Notes under the pieces: model-generated | Told to the model about the DNA's origin: nothing | What the model saw: the letters and a program-made list of their open reading frames with translations, nothing else | The model's database searches: none | Origin: Trabulsiella guamensis ATCC 49490 | GTDB taxonomy: Bacteria; Pseudomonadota; Gammaproteobacteria; Enterobacterales; Enterobacteriaceae | Reading direction: 5' to 3' | Assembly (NCBI RefSeq): GCF_000734965.1 | Contig: NZ_JMTB01000121.1 | Location: 62,001 to 126,000 of the forward strand | DNA: 64,000 nt | Made by a program: the position numbers and the translations under genes | Shown here: one piece after another, positions 7,757 to 16,361 of the stretch | Layout: the number at the start of each line of letters is the position of its first letter | Position numbering within the stretch: the first letter of the stretch is position 1

Positions 7757-8500
7757 TTAACCCTGCTGTGCAGACGGTAGCGCTTTACAGGTGTTTCCAT
7801 CGCAGCGGTATTTCAGTTCCGGGTGACCGCCGTAGTCGTTCACATACATCATCGAAAAATCGCTGACGCCCGCGTCGGTAATCTCGAACTGCTTGCTGGA
7901 TTTCGGCGCGATCATGATCCCCGGGAAACGGGTGATTTTGCTTCCCGACGCTTTCGACAGGCCAATGATGGTCACGTAGTAGGGCGTCGGGTTCTGAGCG
8001 GTCATCTGGCTGCCGTTTTTCTGAAAAATCACCTGGTCCTGCCAGACATCGCTTTTGTTTTTCGGGATCACCGCCGCTGGCCGGTAAAACAGCTTGATGC
8101 GTGACTGCATCGCCAGTTGCAGCGTGTTGGGTTTATCCGGCTTGGGCGGGATCTCCCGGACGTTGAGATAAAACAGGCTCTCTCTGTCCTTCGGCAGGTT
8201 TTCAATGCCCGCGGTTTTGGTGACGCGGGCAATCCCTTTCTGCCCGCCGTTAATGCGCTGCAGAGGGGGTAAGACGATCAGTGGCCCGGTGATTTTTTTG
8301 CCATGTTCATCTTCCACCCACGACTGGGCGAGGAAGGGAACATCCGGACTGGTATTGGAGAGATTCGCGCTCGATGACGCCTCTTTTTCCGTAATAATGA
8401 CGCGGGTGCGATCGAGGGAAACGCCCGCCTGAGCGTCGATGCCGATCGCACTCAGTACGAGAGCGGCAATCCAGCGTCCGTGATGTCTTTTATTGCTCAT
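7757..8500 (-). CDS. Periplasmic fimbrial chaperone (PapD/FimC family)
   Basis: A 247-residue protein with a signal peptide ending near DAQAG. The two-domain PapD fold is visible: the G1/A1 strand with the conserved Arg in LDRTRVIITE, the N-terminal domain ending in the family motif SRIKLFYRP that carries the conserved Lys, and a C-terminal domain with NPTPYYVTIIGL. These Arg and Lys residues anchor the pilin C-terminus in known chaperones. It follows the usher gene and precedes the minor subunits in the same operon. Confidence 0.93.
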   Translation of the reverse strand: MSNKRHHGRWIAALVLSAIGIDAQAGVSLDRTRVIITEKEASSSANLSNTSPDVPFLAQSWVEDEHGKKITGPLIVLPPLQRINGGQKGIARVTKTAGIENLPKDRESLFYLNVREIPPKPDKPNTLQLAMQSRIKLFYRPAAVIPKNKSDVWQDQVIFQKNGSQMTAQNPTPYYVTIIGLSKASGSKITRFPGIMIAPKSSKQFEITDAGVSDFSMMYVNDYGGHPELKYRCDGNTCKALPSAQQG

Positions 8501-8543
8501 TTTTGACCTTTTATTACAGTAAGATAACTCGTTATATGGCGAC

Positions 8544-11021
8544 TTAGCGGCGGCACGGCAGCAGCGTGTCTGCCTGCTGACCGGTCGTGCCAGACGGTAT
8601 CGTGACCTGACACTGTTTCTTGCCGCCCCACATCACGTTCAGCGTTTCGTCAGGATTCACCCCAGCAAGCCAGGCCTGCCCGTTCTCCATTACCATTGCC
8701 ACGCTAACGCCATCGCCGTTATACACTTCCGCGCCGAAGGGCGGTTCGCTGCCGTCTGCAAGACGCAGGGTGCCCATCATCTTCATCCCTTTCGCCATGC
8801 CGAACGCCTGGTAACCAATTGCGCCTTCGGTGAGCGTTGTGGTGCTGATGGCCTTCGACGGTTCGATATTGCCGTCCATCGCATCGACATCCACGCGGGT
8901 GTCAAAGCTGTTGTAACTCACCACATCCGGTACCACGGCAATCCCGGCGCTGTTGGTGCGTGAACGCTCGCCGTTGAGCGGTACGCCGCCGATGCCGTTG
9001 GTATCCACCATCACGCGGGCGGTGTTCATGGTGGCGCCGCTGTTATGCAGCGCGGCGCCGTGGCGCGTGGCGGTAAAGCCACCGCGCAGAGTGGTGCCTA
9101 TCGCCATGTACTGGTTATGCTGATAGCTGGCATTGGTATTGATTTCAGCCAGTTGCGAACGATGCTGATAGTAACCATCGGCGCTCGCGTCACCGTTCTG
9201 GTTGGCCCCGGCGCGAATACGCCACAGGTTGTTGTAATCGCTGTTGTCGGTGTAAGACGCCATCGGGCTGGTCTTGCCGTTGTTGGTCTGAATGTCGAGA
9301 CCCGCCCATTTGTTGTCGCCAATCGGTACCGACACGGAGAAGGCGATGGAGTCGTCTCTGCGCCCTTTGTACTCGGTGCGATACGCGGAAACATTGGTGG
9401 TAATGCCGTTGATATCGCCAATGCGGAAGGAGCGCCCTATCGAGAAACCGTAGCGATCCTGACTGCGCCTGTCCCAGTAGTTCTGATGCGTATAGGTGAG
9501 AAACACGGTGGTCGCTTTGCCCGGCTCGTCAGCCCAGAAGGTCTTGTTGCCGGTAATGGTATAGAGCTCTTTTTCACGCCCCAGATGGCCATAGTCCTGA
9601 TAGCGCTCATCCAGGTATTGCGCCATGGTACGGAAATCTTCCTGCGAGAAGCGGTAACCGGCGAAGGTGATCGAGCTGTCGTACTCTTCAAACGTTTTCG
9701 CGTAGCTCAGCTTGTACGAAGTTCCTTTGAGACGCTTGCCGTCGGGCCTGCGGCTCCAGGACTCGGTGGCATCAATGGAGATCGCGCCGAGAATGCTGAG
9801 GTCACGGCCAATACCGAGCGAGGTTGCTGTGTACTCTCTGCCGGAGGACTGCAAACCGCCATACAGCGACCAGGCGTTGCTGATCCCCCAGGAAAAATCA
9901 CCGGACAGGAACGACGGCCCCTGGATTTTATGGTTGTATCGAGACGGCGCGCCGCCGGAGACGTTGTAGCGCACATAGCCCGGACGCGTGAGATAAGGAA
10001 TGTTGGCGGTGTTTACCTGGAAAGTAGAGACCGAGCCATCCTGCTCTTCGACGCGAACATCCAGCACGCCACGCACTGAGCTACGTAAATCCTGAATATT
10101 AAACGGACCGGCAGGAACGGTGGTTTCATAAATCACCCGGCCGCTCTGGCTGACGGTGACTTTGGCGTTGCTGCGGGCGAGACCATGAATTTCAGGCGCA
10201 TAGCCCTGCAATGCAGGCGGCAACATGCGCTCGTCACTGGCAAGGTTGACCCCGGTAAAACGCACTGTGTCGAAAACCTGCGAGTTCAGGTAGATTTCAC
10301 CCATCGTCAGTTTGGCGGCCATCATTGGCAGCGGACGATAGGCATAAAGTTGGTTCCAGTCGAAATCGAACTGGTGGTTGTCGCTGTAGTAGCTGGTCTG
10401 GTACTCGCCACGGAAACGCCAGGCGCCGATATTCACGCCCGCCTGACCGTAACCTGACAGCGAACTGTAGTTGTCGCTGTTATCAAATTGCCGGGTCAAC
10501 TGCCCGTTCAGGCTGTAGTCGAAAATGAAACCGGCAATGCCCTGATCCCAGCGCTCGGGCGGTGTCCAGTCAGGATCGTTATATTTCATCCATGCCTGCG
10601 GGACGGTGATATCAAGCACGCCGGCATAGTTATTGACGGTGGCGCCCGGCAGACTTTGCAGGGAGTAACAGTTTTCAAAGCGTTGCTCGACTTTCAGTCG
10701 CGCTTCTTCTTTTAACGCCAGTTTGCTCAGCAGATCGCCAGTGATACACGGCAGCGTGCTTTTGCCTTCAGGCGCGTCGATGTAACGAATTTTCTCCTGA
10801 CCCACCGGCTGGCCATTAATACGGATATCCAGCAGGTAATCGCCAGGCGTGACATAGTTATCCGTTGAAAAACGGGACAAATCGATACGAGTGCGGTCCG
10901 CCGCATCCAGCACGTCGGTATTAAACTCAACGTTCTCATCGGCGTAGGTGGTTGCGGCATAACAGATACTCATTATCTGTAGGGCAATTATCGTTATTTT
11001 TGTTTTTAATGTTACCGACAT
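8544..11021 (-). CDS. Outer-membrane fimbrial usher (PapC/FimD family)
   Basis: An 825-residue protein, the usual usher length. The ATG at 11021 is preferred because GGGACGA lies just upstream; a TTG at 11036 would add five residues. Signal peptide to about residue 27 (TTYADENVEFN), N-terminal chaperone-binding domain (FNTDVLDAADR, DIRINGQ), a 24-strand beta-barrel with a plug, and a C-terminal domain ending in LLPCRR with a Cys pair. Key usher phrases visible include GLARSNAKVTVSQSGRVIYE and TVPAGPFNIQDL. It exports and assembles the pilus subunits encoded around it. Confidence 0.96.
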   Translation of the reverse strand: MSVTLKTKITIIALQIMSICYAATTYADENVEFNTDVLDAADRTRIDLSRFSTDNYVTPGDYLLDIRINGQPVGQEKIRYIDAPEGKSTLPCITGDLLSKLALKEEARLKVEQRFENCYSLQSLPGATVNNYAGVLDITVPQAWMKYNDPDWTPPERWDQGIAGFIFDYSLNGQLTRQFDNSDNYSSLSGYGQAGVNIGAWRFRGEYQTSYYSDNHQFDFDWNQLYAYRPLPMMAAKLTMGEIYLNSQVFDTVRFTGVNLASDERMLPPALQGYAPEIHGLARSNAKVTVSQSGRVIYETTVPAGPFNIQDLRSSVRGVLDVRVEEQDGSVSTFQVNTANIPYLTRPGYVRYNVSGGAPSRYNHKIQGPSFLSGDFSWGISNAWSLYGGLQSSGREYTATSLGIGRDLSILGAISIDATESWSRRPDGKRLKGTSYKLSYAKTFEEYDSSITFAGYRFSQEDFRTMAQYLDERYQDYGHLGREKELYTITGNKTFWADEPGKATTVFLTYTHQNYWDRRSQDRYGFSIGRSFRIGDINGITTNVSAYRTEYKGRRDDSIAFSVSVPIGDNKWAGLDIQTNNGKTSPMASYTDNSDYNNLWRIRAGANQNGDASADGYYQHRSQLAEINTNASYQHNQYMAIGTTLRGGFTATRHGAALHNSGATMNTARVMVDTNGIGGVPLNGERSRTNSAGIAVVPDVVSYNSFDTRVDVDAMDGNIEPSKAISTTTLTEGAIGYQAFGMAKGMKMMGTLRLADGSEPPFGAEVYNGDGVSVAMVMENGQAWLAGVNPDETLNVMWGGKKQCQVTIPSGTTGQQADTLLPCRR

Positions 11022-11090
11022 GATTTTTCGTCCCAAAAAAATCTGTTGAAAAAATACTGCGTCCCGTCCTGGAATTATTAATTTTATTTA

Positions 11091-11642
11091 TTAGTTGTAA
11101 TCCATAAAAACCTGGGCAACAGCATAGAACTCGCCAGCTTTAATATTTTGCTCCTGGACCGGAACCAGTGATGCAGTAAATTGCAAGGTATTATCATCGT
11201 CACTGAGTTCATATCCCATTGAGGGTTTACCGATCGTTAATATTTCGCTGTGTCGGCCATGCAGACGAATACCAAAACCATCTGCCTCGCCGCTAATTAA
11301 TAGCGTGGTGGGATCGGAGTTCAGGGCTTCACCCATGAATGTCACGGTGGCATAGGGAAAAAGCGTGCTGCCATTTTCTCTTTTCACTGTCCTGCAACCC
11401 GCAAGCTGGATAAGAAAAGGACGCGTGATACTCACTTCTTTACTCTGGTTGATATGACCGGCGGAGATCTCGCCGAATTCCACCAGAACGTCATGATATG
11501 AGGGGGCAAACGCGCAGGCCGCTTCGATGATTTCACCGCTCATCGCTAATGTACCCGGCGTCACGGTTGCGGCGACAGTATCAGGCGACGCCAGCAGCGC
11601 ACATGAAAAAACGGGCAAAAAGAGTGCCTTGCTTATCGTCAT
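11091..11642 (-). CDS. Minor fimbrial subunit
   Basis: A 183-residue protein from the ATG at 11642, chosen because GGAGGG lies 5-7 bp upstream; a longer frame reaches 11669. The signal peptide ends near TVAATV. Pilin features: SGEIIEAACAFAP (first Cys), LVEFGEISAGH, LAGCRTV (second Cys), GFGIRLHG, and the C-terminus FYAVAQVFMDYN with the penultimate Tyr. It lies between the major pilin and usher genes, like papH/mrpB-type subunits, which often anchor or terminate the fibre (inference). Confidence 0.82.
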   Translation of the reverse strand: MTISKALFLPVFSCALLASPDTVAATVTPGTLAMSGEIIEAACAFAPSYHDVLVEFGEISAGHINQSKEVSITRPFLIQLAGCRTVKRENGSTLFPYATVTFMGEALNSDPTTLLISGEADGFGIRLHGRHSEILTIGKPSMGYELSDDDNTLQFTASLVPVQEQNIKAGEFYAVAQVFMDYN

Positions 11643-11717
11643 TCTGTCCCTCCCTGACGCGGTCATCATGCTTAATAAAGTGCGGGAAAGGCTCCCGCAC
11701 TCTGGCTTTCTGAAGGA

Positions 11718-12251
11718 TTATTGATAATCGATCTGGAAGTTAATGGTGGACTGGAACGTACCCGCCATCACGGTTGCCGTTGCACTTTCCGCTTTCACGT
11801 AAGCCACGAACGGAATGGTGTTGGTACCATTAACCAGCTGTACAGCAGTGGTTGGCTGGCTCCAGGTAACATCCTGGCTGGCACTGTCACGCAGACCGAT
11901 ACCGGCACCAGACGCGGTGCCGGAAGTGAAGGCTGCCAGCGTGCCATCAACCGGGTTGAGGCTGGTCGGGGTGTAAGAAACGATAGCGCTTTGCGCCACA
12001 GTGGTATCACAGTGTTGCAGTTCGATATTTTGATGAACGTTGCCAGCGCGCGCGCCATTAGCCAGAGCTGAAACAGGAATCTGGCCGAAATCAACGACGA
12101 CCGGGCTTGAGTTTGGTGCCAGACCACAAGCGGTATTAACCAGTTCACCCTGGAATTCAATCATACCGTTCGTTGTATCAGCTGCGAGAACTGACATAGA
12201 ACCCAGAGCAGCAGAGAAAGCAACAGCCATAGCGACTTTATTCATATTCAT
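11718..12251 (-). CDS. Major fimbrial subunit (pilin)
   Basis: A 177-residue protein from the ATG at 12251 (AGGA seven bases upstream). The frame is open to 12353, but the signal peptide MNMNKVAMAVAFSAALGSMS sits at the later start. The mature protein begins near AADTTNGMIEFQ. The Cys pair is in NTACGLAP and LQHCDTT; GAGIGLRDSAS and the C-terminal STINFQIDYQ are classic for type 1/MR/P-like major pilins. It is first in the operon, has the largest upstream region, and its composition (Ala/Thr/Ser-rich) suits the main shaft subunit. Confidence 0.92.
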   Translation of the reverse strand: MNMNKVAMAVAFSAALGSMSVLAADTTNGMIEFQGELVNTACGLAPNSSPVVVDFGQIPVSALANGARAGNVHQNIELQHCDTTVAQSAIVSYTPTSLNPVDGTLAAFTSGTASGAGIGLRDSASQDVTWSQPTTAVQLVNGTNTIPFVAYVKAESATATVMAGTFQSTINFQIDYQ

Positions 12252-12362
12252 AACAATATCCTGTTTGTACAAATTTCCTGAGAAATAAAGAGTCATAACT
12301 TCGCGATCATTAATTCGCTCTGTTGTTAAAAACTCTTGGTGGTGTTTCAGCAAAGTTCATTT

Positions 12363-12400
12363 AATAATTAAAAGAGTGAATCATTCACTATTTAATTATT
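12363..12400. promoter_or_regulatory. Long inverted repeat upstream of the pilin gene (candidate operator)
   Basis: Outer arms AATAATTAAA (12363-12372) and TTTAATTATT (12391-12400) enclose AGTGAAT-C-ATTCACT (12375-12389). The arms match perfectly apart from a small bulge. It lies about 110 bp upstream of the pilin ATG. There is no T-run and the stem is AT-rich, so an operator for a dimeric regulator is more likely than a terminator. Confidence 0.55.
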
Positions 12401-12482
12401 TATCCTCCGTTGAACTGATTCGGATGCTAACAAATCAAAAATTGCCTTCAAAGCACTACATTCCATGTGGGGATATATACGC

Positions 12483-12526
12483 ATTTATAACTCGCAGATA
12501 ATTTTGGACGAGATTTATATCTCGCA
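12483..12526. promoter_or_regulatory. Direct repeat with 30-bp period (candidate regulator sites)
   Basis: ATTTATAACTCGCA (12483-12496) and ATTTATATCTCGCA (12513-12526) differ at one base and are exactly 30 bp apart, close to three helical turns. They lie midway between the divergent fimbrial and roxA genes. Two regulator dimers bound on the same DNA face would fit; the regulator is unknown. Confidence 0.5.
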
Positions 12527-12676
12527 AATCGGTGCGATTAATCTTAAAGATATTGTTACGGTCGATATTTTTCGAAAAACTGAGTGATCAGGTAAACCGT
12601 TCCTTGACTAATGACAAAGCGGTATCGCGGCGGCTCTCTCTATAATCCCCCGTCTTCTTCTTACGGGTATTCATCA

Positions 12677-13798
12677 ATGGCGTATCAACTGAATCTGAAC
12701 TGGCCGGAATTTTTAGAAAAGTACTGGCAAAAACAACCTGTTGTGCTGAAAAATGCCTTTCCGGGTTTTGTCGATCCGATCACGCCAGATGAGCTGGCCG
12801 GTCTGGCGATGGAGCCGGAAGTCGACAGCCGTCTGGTCAGTCATTTCGACGGTAAATGGCAGGCCAGTAATGGTCCTTTTGAACATTTTGACGGCCTGGG
12901 TGAAACCGGCTGGTCGCTGCTGGCGCAGGCTGTAAATCACTGGCATGCACCGTCCGCTGAACTGGTGCGTCCGTTCCGTGTGCTGCCGGACTGGCGTCTG
13001 GATGATCTTATGATCTCCTTCTCCGTGCCGGGTGGTGGTGTCGGGCCACACATTGATCAGTACGATGTGTTTATCATTCAGGGGATGGGCAGCCGTCGCT
13101 GGCGCGTGGGGGACAAACTGCCGATGCGTCAGTTCTGCCCGCATCCGGCGCTGCTGCATGTTGATCCGTTCACGCCGATCATCGATGAAGATCTCGAGCC
13201 GGGCGATATCCTTTATATTCCACCTGGCTTCCCGCATGATGGCTTCACCCATGAAACCGCGCTGAACTATTCAGTGGGTTTTCGCGGGCCAAATGGCCGC
13301 GATCTGATCAGCAGTTTTGCCGATTACGCGCTGGAAAACGATCTTGGCGGCGAGCACTACTGCGATCCCGATTTAACCTGCCGCGAACATCCGGGACGGG
13401 TGGAAGAGTACGAACTTGACCGTCTGCGCGACATGATGATCGACATGATCAACCAGCGTGAAGATTTCATTCAGTGGTTTGGCCGCTTTGCCACCACGCC
13501 GCGTCACGAACTGGATATCGCACCGGCGGAACCACCGTATGCGCCGGAGGAGATCTACGATGCGCTGATGGGCGGTGAAACGCTGGTGCGCCTGAGCGGG
13601 CTGCGGGTGCTGCACATTGGCGACAGTTTCTTCATCAACAGCGAGCGCCTCGAAACGGTTGACGCCACGGCGGCGGATGCGCTGTGCCGTTACACCATGA
13701 TCGGCCAGAACGAACTGGGCGATGCGCTGCAAAACCCGGCGTTCGTGGCTGAACTGACCGAACTGGTGAATCAGGGTTACTGGTTCTTCGACGAATAA
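12677..13798 (+). CDS. roxA: Ribosomal oxygenase RoxA (50S protein L16 arginine 3-hydroxylase)
   Basis: A 373-residue protein from the ATG at 12677, the same length as E. coli YcfD/RoxA as I recall it; an upstream in-frame ATG at 12611 would add 22 residues not expected in the family. JmjC/cupin iron ligands are in place: H125 and D127 in GPHIDQYD, and H187 in PPGFPHDGF. The C-terminal half has the dimerisation and winged-helix-like region ending in GYWFFDE. It is a 2-oxoglutarate/Fe(II)-dependent oxygenase that hydroxylates an arginine of L16. In E. coli the gene sits beside phoPQ; here it sits beside a fimbrial operon. Confidence 0.93.
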   Translation: MAYQLNLNWPEFLEKYWQKQPVVLKNAFPGFVDPITPDELAGLAMEPEVDSRLVSHFDGKWQASNGPFEHFDGLGETGWSLLAQAVNHWHAPSAELVRPFRVLPDWRLDDLMISFSVPGGGVGPHIDQYDVFIIQGMGSRRWRVGDKLPMRQFCPHPALLHVDPFTPIIDEDLEPGDILYIPPGFPHDGFTHETALNYSVGFRGPNGRDLISSFADYALENDLGGEHYCDPDLTCREHPGRVEEYELDRLRDMMIDMINQREDFIQWFGRFATTPRHELDIAPAEPPYAPEEIYDALMGGETLVRLSGLRVLHIGDSFFINSERLETVDATAADALCRYTMIGQNELGDALQNPAFVAELTELVNQGYWFFDE

Positions 13799-13809
13799 GT
13801 TTTACCGTT

Positions 13810-13835
13810 GGCACGGCGTCTGACGGCGCCGTGCC
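13810..13835. terminator. Stem-loop between convergent roxA and VOC gene
   Basis: GGCACGGCG and CGCCGTGCC, 9-bp perfect arms with an 8-nt loop, 11 bp after the roxA stop and 6 bp before the convergent VOC gene's stop. No long T-run on either strand, so termination is probable from position only. Confidence 0.5.
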
Positions 13836-13841
13836 GGTCGG

Positions 13842-14228
13842 TTACTCCCCAACAATTTCAATCAGATTGCCATCCGGATCAGTCAACACGGCTTCGTAAT
13901 ACCCGTCGCCGGTGACTCGTGGCGGACTTTTCAGGATCCCCTGCTGACGCGCGCGATCGGCGAGCGCATCCACACTGGCTTTGCTGCCCACATTCAGCGC
14001 GACGTGCGCCCAGCCGGTCATTGTGTTATTGGCCGGGGCATCAGCCAGCGTCGGGAGCGTCATCAGCTCAATGGTTGGGCCTTCATCGAGGGTGATGAAA
14101 TACGATTCAAAGCCGGGATTGTTACGGCTCTGATATTTCGCATTCGCCGTGCCGCCAAAAAAGGTTTGCCAGAACGTGGCCTGCGCCTCGAGATTGCGGG
14201 TCCATAGCGCAACGTGGGCAATTTTCAT
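13842..14228 (-). CDS. VOC (glyoxalase/bleomycin-resistance fold) protein
   Basis: A 128-residue single-domain protein with the two beta-alpha-beta-beta-beta repeats of the vicinal oxygen chelate superfamily: IAHVALWTRNLEAQATFW at the N-terminus, TIELMT, then GWAHVALNVGS and AVLTDPDGNLIEIVGE at the end. Candidate metal ligands are H5, E (IELM), H in WAHVAL and E in LIEIVG. The start overlaps the stop of the methyltransferase by 4 bp, so they form an operon. The substrate cannot be told; lyase, dioxygenase and resistance proteins share this fold. Confidence 0.8.
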   Translation of the reverse strand: MKIAHVALWTRNLEAQATFWQTFFGGTANAKYQSRNNPGFESYFITLDEGPTIELMTLPTLADAPANNTMTGWAHVALNVGSKASVDALADRARQQGILKSPPRVTGDGYYEAVLTDPDGNLIEIVGE

Positions 14229-15076
14229 TGTTTGTCTCCTGTCATAACCGCCATAAGGGCGAACAATTTACCCTCAAAGGTATCACTGACCGGCCATTCG
14301 TCGCCTGCGATTTTACTGATATTGCTGAAGCCGCAGTCCGCCAGCAACTGCTGATACTGTTCGTCATGCCATGCTCTCGTCTGGCTACTGAATCGTGTGA
14401 CAACGCCATTATCCTCAAGCACCCAGAAGAGCGTCGTGCTGATCTGCGCGGCCTCATCCCACTGGTTTTCCGTGAGCAACACATGCGGGCGATCCACAAA
14501 CAACCCGACCGGGCACGGCTGCCAGCTCCGCTCCGCCTCGCCCTGGCGTTTCACTTCTGCAAACGTATGAACTTCGATCAGCAGCTTTCCGCCGGGTTTG
14601 AGCCACGACGCACAACGGCGGAGCAGGGCGAGGGTGTCTTCAGCGCTGAACACGTTGATTTCGCCGAAGGTCATCATGATCAGATCGAATGACTGCGCCG
14701 GGGCAAAATGCCGGACATCCTGCTGATGATAGTCGATGTCGAGGCCGTGCTGGTGGGCCTGCTGCCGTGCCCAGTGGATCGCTGCGGGCGAAAAATCGAC
14801 GCCGGTACAGGGATAACCCCGCTGTGCCAGACGCAGGGTATACAGACCCGGGCCGCAGCCGAGATCCAGAATCTGCCCGCCATCCGGAAGCTGGCGGGCA
14901 ATCCATGCCACCTGCTGTTCAATCACCGGTAACTTGCGGCTTGCCCAGTCATGATCTTGTGACAAATGGTTATCCAGCATGCGCTGGCTGAAAGCGGCAT
15001 CATCCCACGGAATTTTGCCCTCGCCAGGAGCGAGCGGTGTGGGACGCCGGATAAAAATGATATCGCTGATATCCAT
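14225..15076 (-). CDS. Class I SAM-dependent methyltransferase
   Basis: A 283-residue protein. The SAM-binding motif I is ILDLGCGPGLYTLRL (about residues 69-83), followed by GVDFSP (motif II), DVRHF and the FDLIMMTFGEINVF region, then LKPGGKLLIEVHTF, all standard for class I methyltransferases of the Methyltransf_25/11 type. It is translationally coupled to the VOC gene downstream. The methyl acceptor is not recognisable. A second, unrelated-looking methyltransferase gene lies 41 bp upstream. Confidence 0.85.
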   Translation of the reverse strand: MDISDIIFIRRPTPLAPGEGKIPWDDAAFSQRMLDNHLSQDHDWASRKLPVIEQQVAWIARQLPDGGQILDLGCGPGLYTLRLAQRGYPCTGVDFSPAAIHWARQQAHQHGLDIDYHQQDVRHFAPAQSFDLIMMTFGEINVFSAEDTLALLRRCASWLKPGGKLLIEVHTFAEVKRQGEAERSWQPCPVGLFVDRPHVLLTENQWDEAAQISTTLFWVLEDNGVVTRFSSQTRAWHDEQYQQLLADCGFSNISKIAGDEWPVSDTFEGKLFALMAVMTGDKQ

Positions 15077-15091
15077 ATATTCTCCCTGAAA

Positions 15092-15111
15092 ACCCCGCCT
15101 CCCGACGGGGT
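15092..15111 (-). terminator. Hairpin with short T-run between two methyltransferase genes
   Basis: In the minus direction ACCCCG and CGGGGT (loop of 8) are followed by TTTC, shortly after the stop at 15118. The stem is short (6 bp) and so is the T-run, so read-through is likely. Confidence 0.45.
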
Positions 15112-15117
15112 ACTGAT

Positions 15118-15828
15118 TTACTTATCTGTCCATCCGGTCATGCGGGTGAAGTTAAAATAGCGACCGGCTTCCACGGCCATCATCGCCCGATCACGGATGG
15201 CGTAGGGGTGATTACAATCGAGCCACGATTGCCAGGCCGCGCCGTTTACCTCGCTCTCAGTGCAGAGATCCATCCTGAGAAACGCGCTTTGCTGCCATAA
15301 CTGCCGCCACCAGTCGACGGTGAAAAAGTTCATGCCCGACTGCCAGTACGGCGTCATCTCAGGTGGAACGCCGTCGTTAAAGGGTGCTTTCAGGCCCGGC
15401 ACGACCACCGCCACGCGCGCGCCGGGTTTGAGAAATGGCACGAGGTGATTATCGAAAAACGACGAGCTGGCGCCGAAATAATGCCAGGCGTCGATGCTGA
15501 TCAGCGCGTCAAAGTGATCTTCCGGAAAAGGGCGATCACGTGGCAGGTCATTAACATCCTGATGTAACGCCGTGATCTGCTGCTCAAGCCCGAACTGTGC
15601 GAAACGCTGCCGGTTGTCTTCGGCGGCAATCCACAAATCCATCGCCACGATCTCCACACCGTAACGCCGGGCGAGGTGAATCGACGTCAGACCGGTACCG
15701 CAGGCGAGATCGAGCACCCGCATACCGGGTTTCAGGTTAAGCGAACCGGCGACTTCGTCAGCCAGCATCAGGGCGTTCGGCCCCATCATGTTGTCATTGA
15801 TAAATTCGTGAGAAATCATCGTGTTCAT
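15118..15828 (-). CDS. Class I SAM-dependent methyltransferase (small-molecule type)
   Basis: A 236-residue protein with motif I RVLDLACGTGLTSIHLAR (about 38-55) and motif II IVAMDLWIAAEDN, then DVNDLPRDRPFPEDHFDALI and a LKPGARVAVVVPGL strand. The opening MISHEFINDNMMGPNAL and the LWIAAEDNRQRF phrase resemble a group of cyclopropane-fatty-acid-synthase-like or small-molecule methyltransferases, but no substrate can be assigned. It lies 10 bp downstream of yjhX and is probably cotranscribed with it. Confidence 0.82.
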   Translation of the reverse strand: MNTMISHEFINDNMMGPNALMLADEVAGSLNLKPGMRVLDLACGTGLTSIHLARRYGVEIVAMDLWIAAEDNRQRFAQFGLEQQITALHQDVNDLPRDRPFPEDHFDALISIDAWHYFGASSSFFDNHLVPFLKPGARVAVVVPGLKAPFNDGVPPEMTPYWQSGMNFFTVDWWRQLWQQSAFLRMDLCTESEVNGAAWQSWLDCNHPYAIRDRAMMAVEAGRYFNFTRMTGWTDK

Positions 15829-15838
15829 TTCACGCTCC

Positions 15839-16096
15839 TTAGCGGTTATCCAGCTGAGAACGCACGTGGTTCAGGCCTGTGGTATTGATGCGATAAGGCT
15901 GTCCGTTGACGGAACGGATCAGTTTTTTGGTTCTGAGTTTTTTGAAAACAGCAAGCGTGCAGTCGCTGAGCAGCAACCCTTCGCGGGAATAGCACTCAAC
16001 GGCAGTAACGCGGCCGGATGCGTCGCGGGTATGGACGATACGTCCGCCCTTAGCGAGAACGTGCAGGGTACGTTGTTCCTGACGGGAAATGTTCAT
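15839..16096 (-). CDS. yjhX: YjhX family (UPF0386) small protein
   Basis: An 85-residue protein that I recognise as closely similar to E. coli YjhX along its whole length (for example [44 protein letters not shown]). It looks like a small winged-helix protein. In E. coli K-12 yjhX has been proposed to be a toxin paired with yjhQ, a GNAT acetyltransferase gene. Here the neighbour downstream is a methyltransferase gene instead, and no yjhQ is visible in the window, so a toxin role is doubtful in this setting. Confidence 0.9.
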   Translation of the reverse strand: MNISRQEQRTLHVLAKGGRIVHTRDASGRVTAVECYSREGLLLSDCTLAVFKKLRTKKLIRSVNGQPYRINTTGLNHVRSQLDNR

Positions 16097-16326
16097 GCTG
16101 AGAAATACCTGTAATCATCATGTGCAAAAACGAGCCAACACCCGCAGGTGTTCGCGTAAGGTTTAAGCGCAGCGATAACCAGTCCGGCCCAGGCGGGTCG
16201 GGAAGCTGATTATCTGATGGTTACAATCTCCAGCATCAAAGCCTCAGAATGAGATGAAAAGATATTTACTGGCTGAATGATACCATGACTTTTCACGCGG
16301 TCATTATTTGCTGTCAGAAATGTGAT

Positions 16327-16354
16327 CTGCTGACGGCGTGGGAGCCGCCAGCAG
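16327..16354 (-). terminator. Stem-loop downstream of uacT
   Basis: CTGCTGACGGC and GCCGCCAGCAG (10 of 11 pairs, loop of 6), starting 8 bp after the uacT stop in the minus direction. The T-content after it is modest, so this is a probable rather than certain terminator. Confidence 0.55.
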
Positions 16355-16361
16355 CGTAGAG

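Larger units (their letters stand above)
12252..12676. other. Divergent control region of the fimbrial operon and roxA
   Basis: A 425-bp gap without a credible gene, strongly AT-rich in the half next to the pilin gene. It holds the long inverted repeat at 12363-12400 and the 30-bp-spaced direct repeat at 12483-12526, both annotated separately. The open frames that enter it from either side are upstream extensions of the pilin and roxA frames. I see no recombinase gene nearby that would suggest an invertible switch. Confidence 0.6.

Noticed and set aside
9045-10079. 344-codon open frame on the plus strand
   Set aside because: Antisense to the usher gene, no ribosome site and no domain.
12252-12353. 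Upstream extension of the major pilin frame
   Set aside because: The signal peptide and ribosome site fit the ATG at 12251; the extension has neither.
12363-12400. AT-rich palindrome as a terminator or invertible fimbrial switch arm
   Set aside because: No GC-rich stem or T-run for a terminator; no second matching copy flanking a promoter and no recombinase gene for inversion.
16097-16361. Small gene in the 265-bp gap between yjhX and uacT
   Set aside because: The only frame there (16210-16407, minus) overlaps the end of uacT and has no ribosome site or recognisable sequence.
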